This document shows, piece after piece, positions 22,895-25,629 of a stretch of DNA of 25,629 bases. Each line of letters begins with the position of its first letter. Within the stretch, counting starts at the first letter, position 1. The notes under the pieces are model-generated. The model was not told the origin of the DNA and made no database searches. It saw nothing but the letters and a program-made list of their open reading frames with translations. Made by a program: the position numbers and the translations under genes. The stretch lies in NCBI GenBank assembly GCA_902492755.1, contig CABUNB010000033.1:1-25629 (forward strand). The letters are read 5' to 3'. Source of the DNA: an uncultured Collinsella sp. GTDB lineage: Bacteria; Actinomycetota; Coriobacteriia; Coriobacteriales; Coriobacteriaceae.

Positions 22895-23124
22895 GAGCTA
22901 AGCTCCGTGTGGCGGCACGTAAAAGCTGTACTGTGCTTGGGCAGGTTAAAGTCCAAGACGATTAGATATCCGAGAGGATATCGAGCCCGCACCGGGGAGA
23001 TAAGGTGAGTCTGTGCCGGGGACTATAATTTCGGTGACAACTAGGTTTCCGTGAGGATGCCGCGGCTGACGGCCAGCAGAAAACCGCCTCTTTGATTATC
23101 AGCCGGGGTTATCTCGGCTTTTTT
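22895..23124 (+). ncRNA. Candidate structured non-coding RNA with its own terminator
   Basis: Several hairpins follow one another: CTTGG/CCAAG (22936-22957); GATATCC-GAGA-GGATATC (22965-22982), a perfect 7-bp stem with a GNRA-type loop; an AGTC/GACT stem near 23009-23025; and GGTTTCC-GTGA-GGATGCC (23044-23061), again with a GNRA-type loop. GGCGG (22911-22915) can pair with CCGCC (23084-23088) to close the whole domain. A terminator (AGCCG/CGGCT, 23101-23119, then T to 23124) follows at once. The two GNRA hairpins share a TCCGnGAGGAT core. There is no reading frame with a ribosome site. Its class is not recognised; the raiA RNA class is one hypothesis I cannot confirm from memory. The 5' end is uncertain. 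Confidence 0.55.
23101..23124 (+). terminator. Terminator of the candidate RNA
   Basis: AGCCG (23101-23105) pairs with CGGCT (23115-23119), with a 9-base loop and six T (23119-23124). No protein gene lies upstream on this strand for several hundred bases, so it should end a non-coding transcript. Confidence 0.7.
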
Positions 23125-23436
23125 GATTGGGGCGGTTGTTATATTGCTGAATCTTTAAGGGACGAACATTGTTTTTCAAAGGCCCACGATGTGCATCTGG
23201 TCACTCATATCTTTTCGAGACAGAACGATACGAAGCTACATGATTCTCTCTTGTTTAAAGATGGTGAGTTCGATGATTCCCAGATTCCAAGAACTATTAG
23301 GTCTCTCCTAGATCCCTCTCTTCTTGCTCATTAGAAGATTCAAAGACGCGCGCGAGCGTTGCTTACTGGTGTTTGATTCGTGAAGACCACGCTCTACTTT
23401 TCTTGAATGCGTAAGCCAGGTTACTCTGTCGATGAA

Positions 23437-23480
23437 GCCCCAGACGCCTCTGATGCAAGCGAAACATTGGGGCATTTTTT
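23437..23480 (+). terminator. Second orphan terminator-like hairpin
   Basis: GCCCCA (23437-23442) pairs with TGGGGC (23468-23473) around a 25-base loop, followed by ATTTTTT. It lies 130 bases or more after the last possible reading frame (stop at 23334). It may end read-through from that region or a second small RNA. Confidence 0.45.
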
Positions 23481-23737
23481 GTCGGGGCGATTTCATGGTC
23501 TCGTGTGTCTCCGCCTGCCGGTACTCAAACGATCACGCCGTCCATCGGGTGGCCTTTGCGGAACCTTATGCGGGGGCATTGAAACATTGTTTAGTAGCCG
23601 CCTGTTGTCAACTGGTGCAACGGAGACCGAACTTAAACGAAGCTAGCGCCCTCACTGTTATTTCTGATCTATTCTTCGCATGTATGATTTGCTATAGCTG
23701 TCAGTGATTTGATTTGTTGTTAGTGTGGTGGTTGTTA

Positions 23738-24601
23738 ATGATTATAAGAAGCGATGATCGCCAAGCTCTTTCCCGGTCGCTTGCAGAAATCGCCGGTATG
23801 GGAAGACTTGAATTTAATAACGCTTTATTGTCCGACTGCGATTCGCTTCTTGTTAGATTGCGGGATGGAATTCTCAGTTCGGATTGTTGCGTTTACGTAT
23901 TTATCCATCATATATGTCGACGTTTGAAATTTGACGATGGGAATTATTCAAGTTTCAATCTAAGACGGTTGCTTACGACGGATAATGCGATGTCAACGTT
24001 TTTGCGAAATTATGGGATTACTTTTAAAATGACTGATAAGGCCATTGTTCCTTTTCTGGATGGCAGAGGGATTAATTTGGTCTCAAGTCGCAGTCATTTC
24101 GAAGCGAATCTTACGAAAAGACTTCTTGGTGCAAATAGTACCACGGACACATGTGTTAATGGATTTGCTCTCGGAGACTCAATTCAAAATAATTCTGACT
24201 TTTCTTATTATTCCGAATGTCCAGAACTAATTCGCATGCTCGACCACATCCTTCCTTCCCTAGGGCTACTTCATGGCTTTCGGGAACAATCGAGCACGTA
24301 TTTAATTAGTTATCCCGTTGATGTTGCAAATGTGATGCTCGATGGTTTCGAGCAAGCGAGTTCTTGCGGTAAAGTCGAAGAGCTGGTCCGCTGTTATCTT
24401 GAACGATTGATTCGTGGCTTTGGTAAGGATGAGTTAATTGGTGCCGACCTGGGAAATGTGGTTCTTCGTGTCGGCGACGATGTGGATTTAAGTGGAAAAG
24501 GCTGCGTTGTCCGAAAGTGTGTAAATGGGCGGCTTGAACTTCTTCAGGATATTACGCAGGGTATGAAATGCGCCCAGTTTTCGTCTTTCGTTTCTGATTA
24601 G
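23738..24601 (+). CDS. Hypothetical protein, unrecognised
   Basis: This is a 287-residue protein from the ATG at 23738. An in-frame start at 23714 would add eight hydrophobic residues (MLLVWWLL) and cannot be excluded. The ribosome site is weak (GTGTGGTGG). I recognise no family. Visible features are a soluble alpha-helical N-terminal third (SLAEIAGMGRLEFNNALL; CVYVFIHHICRRLKF), a middle part with FNLRRLLTTDNAMSTFLRNYGITF, and a C-terminal beta-rich part (GNVVLRVGDDVDLSGKGCVVRKCVNGRLELL). There is no signal peptide with cleavage site, no membrane span if the later start is right, and no metal or nucleotide motif. The gene is AT-rich like the ATPase pair and follows the orphan RNA and terminator, so it is probably part of an acquired segment. 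The low likeness to housekeeping proteins fits an accessory role. Confidence 0.6.
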   Translation: MIIRSDDRQALSRSLAEIAGMGRLEFNNALLSDCDSLLVRLRDGILSSDCCVYVFIHHICRRLKFDDGNYSSFNLRRLLTTDNAMSTFLRNYGITFKMTDKAIVPFLDGRGINLVSSRSHFEANLTKRLLGANSTTDTCVNGFALGDSIQNNSDFSYYSECPELIRMLDHILPSLGLLHGFREQSSTYLISYPVDVANVMLDGFEQASSCGKVEELVRCYLERLIRGFGKDELIGADLGNVVLRVGDDVDLSGKGCVVRKCVNGRLELLQDITQGMKCAQFSSFVSD

Positions 24602-24667
24602 TTTAAATAGATATTTCCACTCTAGGTTAACCCTCGATTGGCCGGGTTTAGGCTGGTGTTCTAGCAT

Positions 24668-24696
24668 TTGACATGATGAGAAGTTCTATATATCAA
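24668..24696 (+). promoter_or_regulatory. Putative promoter of the muramidase gene
   Basis: TTGACA (24668-24673) is a perfect -35 box. Seventeen bases later comes TATCAA (24691-24696), with TATATA just before it. The ATG is 56 bases further on. Confidence 0.6.
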
Positions 24697-24752
24697 GTCG
24701 CAACTCTCTCAATTTGATATGATTGCAACGTTTTCGTTCGAAGGGTATGTGC

Positions 24753-25629
24753 ATGCGTCAAATAAAAAGACAAATACTATTTGGATTTTCTTTACTGCTA
24801 TTTGGGCTTGCGTTCGCGCACTCTTGCTACGGTGAAACGCCGCGATCGTTAGTTGAAAACTCGTGGAGATACGAAAACGGCGAAATCGTTTCTTCGTTTA
24901 ACGCATCCGAAGACGAAGGTATCTCGACATTATCGATAACGGATTTGCCAACTGGGGCGACTGCTGAGGGAATTGATGTTAGTGAACATCAAAAAGAAGT
25001 TGATTGGGAAGCTGTTAAGGCTTCTGGTATCGATTTTGCCATTCTTCGAATTGGCTTCGGCGCTCCATCTTTCGGCGGCCGACTTGACTATCAATTTCAA
25101 CGGAATATCTCTGAGTGTGAACGTCTAGGAATTCCTTACGGCGTTTACTTTTATTCATATGCGTGGGATGACTCACAGGCGGCAGATGAAGCTTCGTTTG
25201 TGATCGAAAATTTGGCGGGACATACGCCGCAGCTTCCCGTTTATTACGATCTTGAAGATAATTCTATTATCGCTGATGGTCGACAGGCTGGAATTGCATC
25301 CAGGGCCTCAATTTTTTGCAACCGTATTACTCAAGCTGGTTATTCGGTTGGTATTTATGCGAATCTGGATTGGTTTAACAACGTCTTGACTGATCAGGTG
25401 TTTAAATCATCCGCATGGGACCATTGGATTGCGCAGTATAACTATCAGTGCGATTACACCGGCAACTACAGTATTTGGCAATATGCTAGCGATGGTCTTG
25501 TTCCGGGTGTTAACGGCTACGTTGATATGAATTATTCCTACGGTTCTGTCGTTGCGGAATCAGTTAAAGCTCAACGCGCCGACGAGCTCGCATCCCAGCA
25601 CGCGGGCGACCTCGCCGACGGGACGTACG
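24753..25629 (+). CDS. Secreted GH25 muramidase (lysozyme), 3' end outside window
   Basis: The frame is open from the ATG at 24753 (GAAGGG seven bases upstream) to the window end, giving 292 residues so far. A basic start and a hydrophobic stretch (ILFGFSLLLFGLAFAHSCYG, about 8-27) form a signal peptide. The glycosyl hydrolase 25 domain spans about 72-272: GIDVSEHQ (73-80) with catalytic-site Asp75, VYYDLED (163-169) with the conserved D-x-E pair, IYANLDWF, HWIAQYN and SIWQYASDG, ending GYVDMNYSYG. It cleaves the N-acetylmuramic acid linkage of peptidoglycan outside the cell. After about residue 273 a GC-rich stretch (RADELASQHAGDLADGTY) begins what may be a repeat or wall-binding region. The jump in base composition there suggests a fusion of two sources. 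The start of the protein (ENSWRYENGE, 35-44) resembles wall-binding repeat wording. Confidence 0.9.
   Translation, partial: MRQIKRQILFGFSLLLFGLAFAHSCYGETPRSLVENSWRYENGEIVSSFNASEDEGISTLSITDLPTGATAEGIDVSEHQKEVDWEAVKASGIDFAILRIGFGAPSFGGRLDYQFQRNISECERLGIPYGVYFYSYAWDDSQAADEASFVIENLAGHTPQLPVYYDLEDNSIIADGRQAGIASRASIFCNRITQAGYSVGIYANLDWFNNVLTDQVFKSSAWDHWIAQYNYQCDYTGNYSIWQYASDGLVPGVNGYVDMNYSYGSVVAESVKAQRADELASQHAGDLADGTY

Larger units (their letters stand above)
22722..23737. other. About 1 kb without a convincing gene
   Basis: This stretch holds the DUF4869 promoter region, two small palindromes (AAGAT/ATCTT at 22881-22894 and GAGCT/AGCTC at 22895-22905), a candidate structured RNA (about 22895-23124) and a second orphan terminator (23437-23480). 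An 80-codon frame at 23092-23334 starts inside the RNA terminator and has no ribosome site; it could be the remains of a lost gene. Other frames (23407-23707) have no support. The rest shows nothing I can name. Confidence 0.5.

Noticed and set aside
23092..23334. 80-codon plus-strand frame
   Set aside because: It starts at TTG inside the RNA terminator hairpin without a ribosome site. It may be a gene remnant but cannot be called a gene.
23407..23707. Two overlapping small plus-strand frames
   Set aside because: They span a terminator, lack ribosome sites and have no recognisable content.
22722..23737. Retron or CRISPR-like RNA locus
   Set aside because: There is no reverse transcriptase or cas gene in the window and no regularly spaced repeats.
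1..25629. tRNA, rRNA, CRISPR array or replication origin
   Set aside because: None was recognised by eye on either strand; a covariance or repeat search would be needed to exclude divergent examples.

Overview
The window looks like the chromosome of a moderately GC-rich, Gram-positive gut actinobacterium of the Coriobacteriia, most likely Collinsella or a close relative. This is an inference from recalled resemblance: a GGGtGRT/scaffold pair beside a SufCBDSU operon with an Rrf2 regulator, a wall-anchored protein ending in an MPKTG sorting signal, and runs of family-2 glycosyltransferases. No rRNA or tRNA gene was seen to confirm it.

Region 1 (1-9030) is an iron-sulfur block. On the minus strand a NifU-like scaffold gene is followed by the gene of the uncharacterised GGGtGRT family. 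A plus-strand RAYT (REP-associated tyrosine transposase) gene follows. Next comes a tightly coupled minus-strand sufC-sufB-sufD-sufS-sufU operon, with an Rrf2/IscR-type regulator transcribed divergently from it. The shared regulator/suf intergenic region holds a TTAGTC-N12-GACTAA inverted repeat over the likely suf -35 box, plus two copies of a 29-bp palindrome. A third copy lies at the 3' end of sufU, next to the RAYT gene.

Region 2 (9030-14020) holds a secreted, sortase-anchored protein with a lysozyme-like N-terminal domain, a strong terminator, an AAA-ATPase-like protein whose C-terminal PD-(D/E)XK nuclease domain looks inactive, and a convergent single glycosyltransferase gene.

Region 3 (14020-21298) is a surface-polysaccharide cluster: five plus-strand family-2 glycosyltransferase genes in the order A-B-A'-B'-large. 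A and A' are close paralogues, both starting with TTG. The last gene encodes two glycosyltransferase domains. A short remnant that may derive from an acyltransferase lies upstream.

Region 4 (21295-25629) is an AT-richer accessory island. It has a minus-strand two-gene unit (DUF4869-like protein plus a compact P-loop/possible TOPRIM protein), about 1 kb without a convincing gene but with a strong candidate structured RNA ending in a terminator, an unrecognised 287-residue protein, and a secreted GH25 muramidase cut by the window end. The muramidase gene changes abruptly to GC-rich composition in its last 60 bases. This island is the best place in the window to look for an undescribed system.
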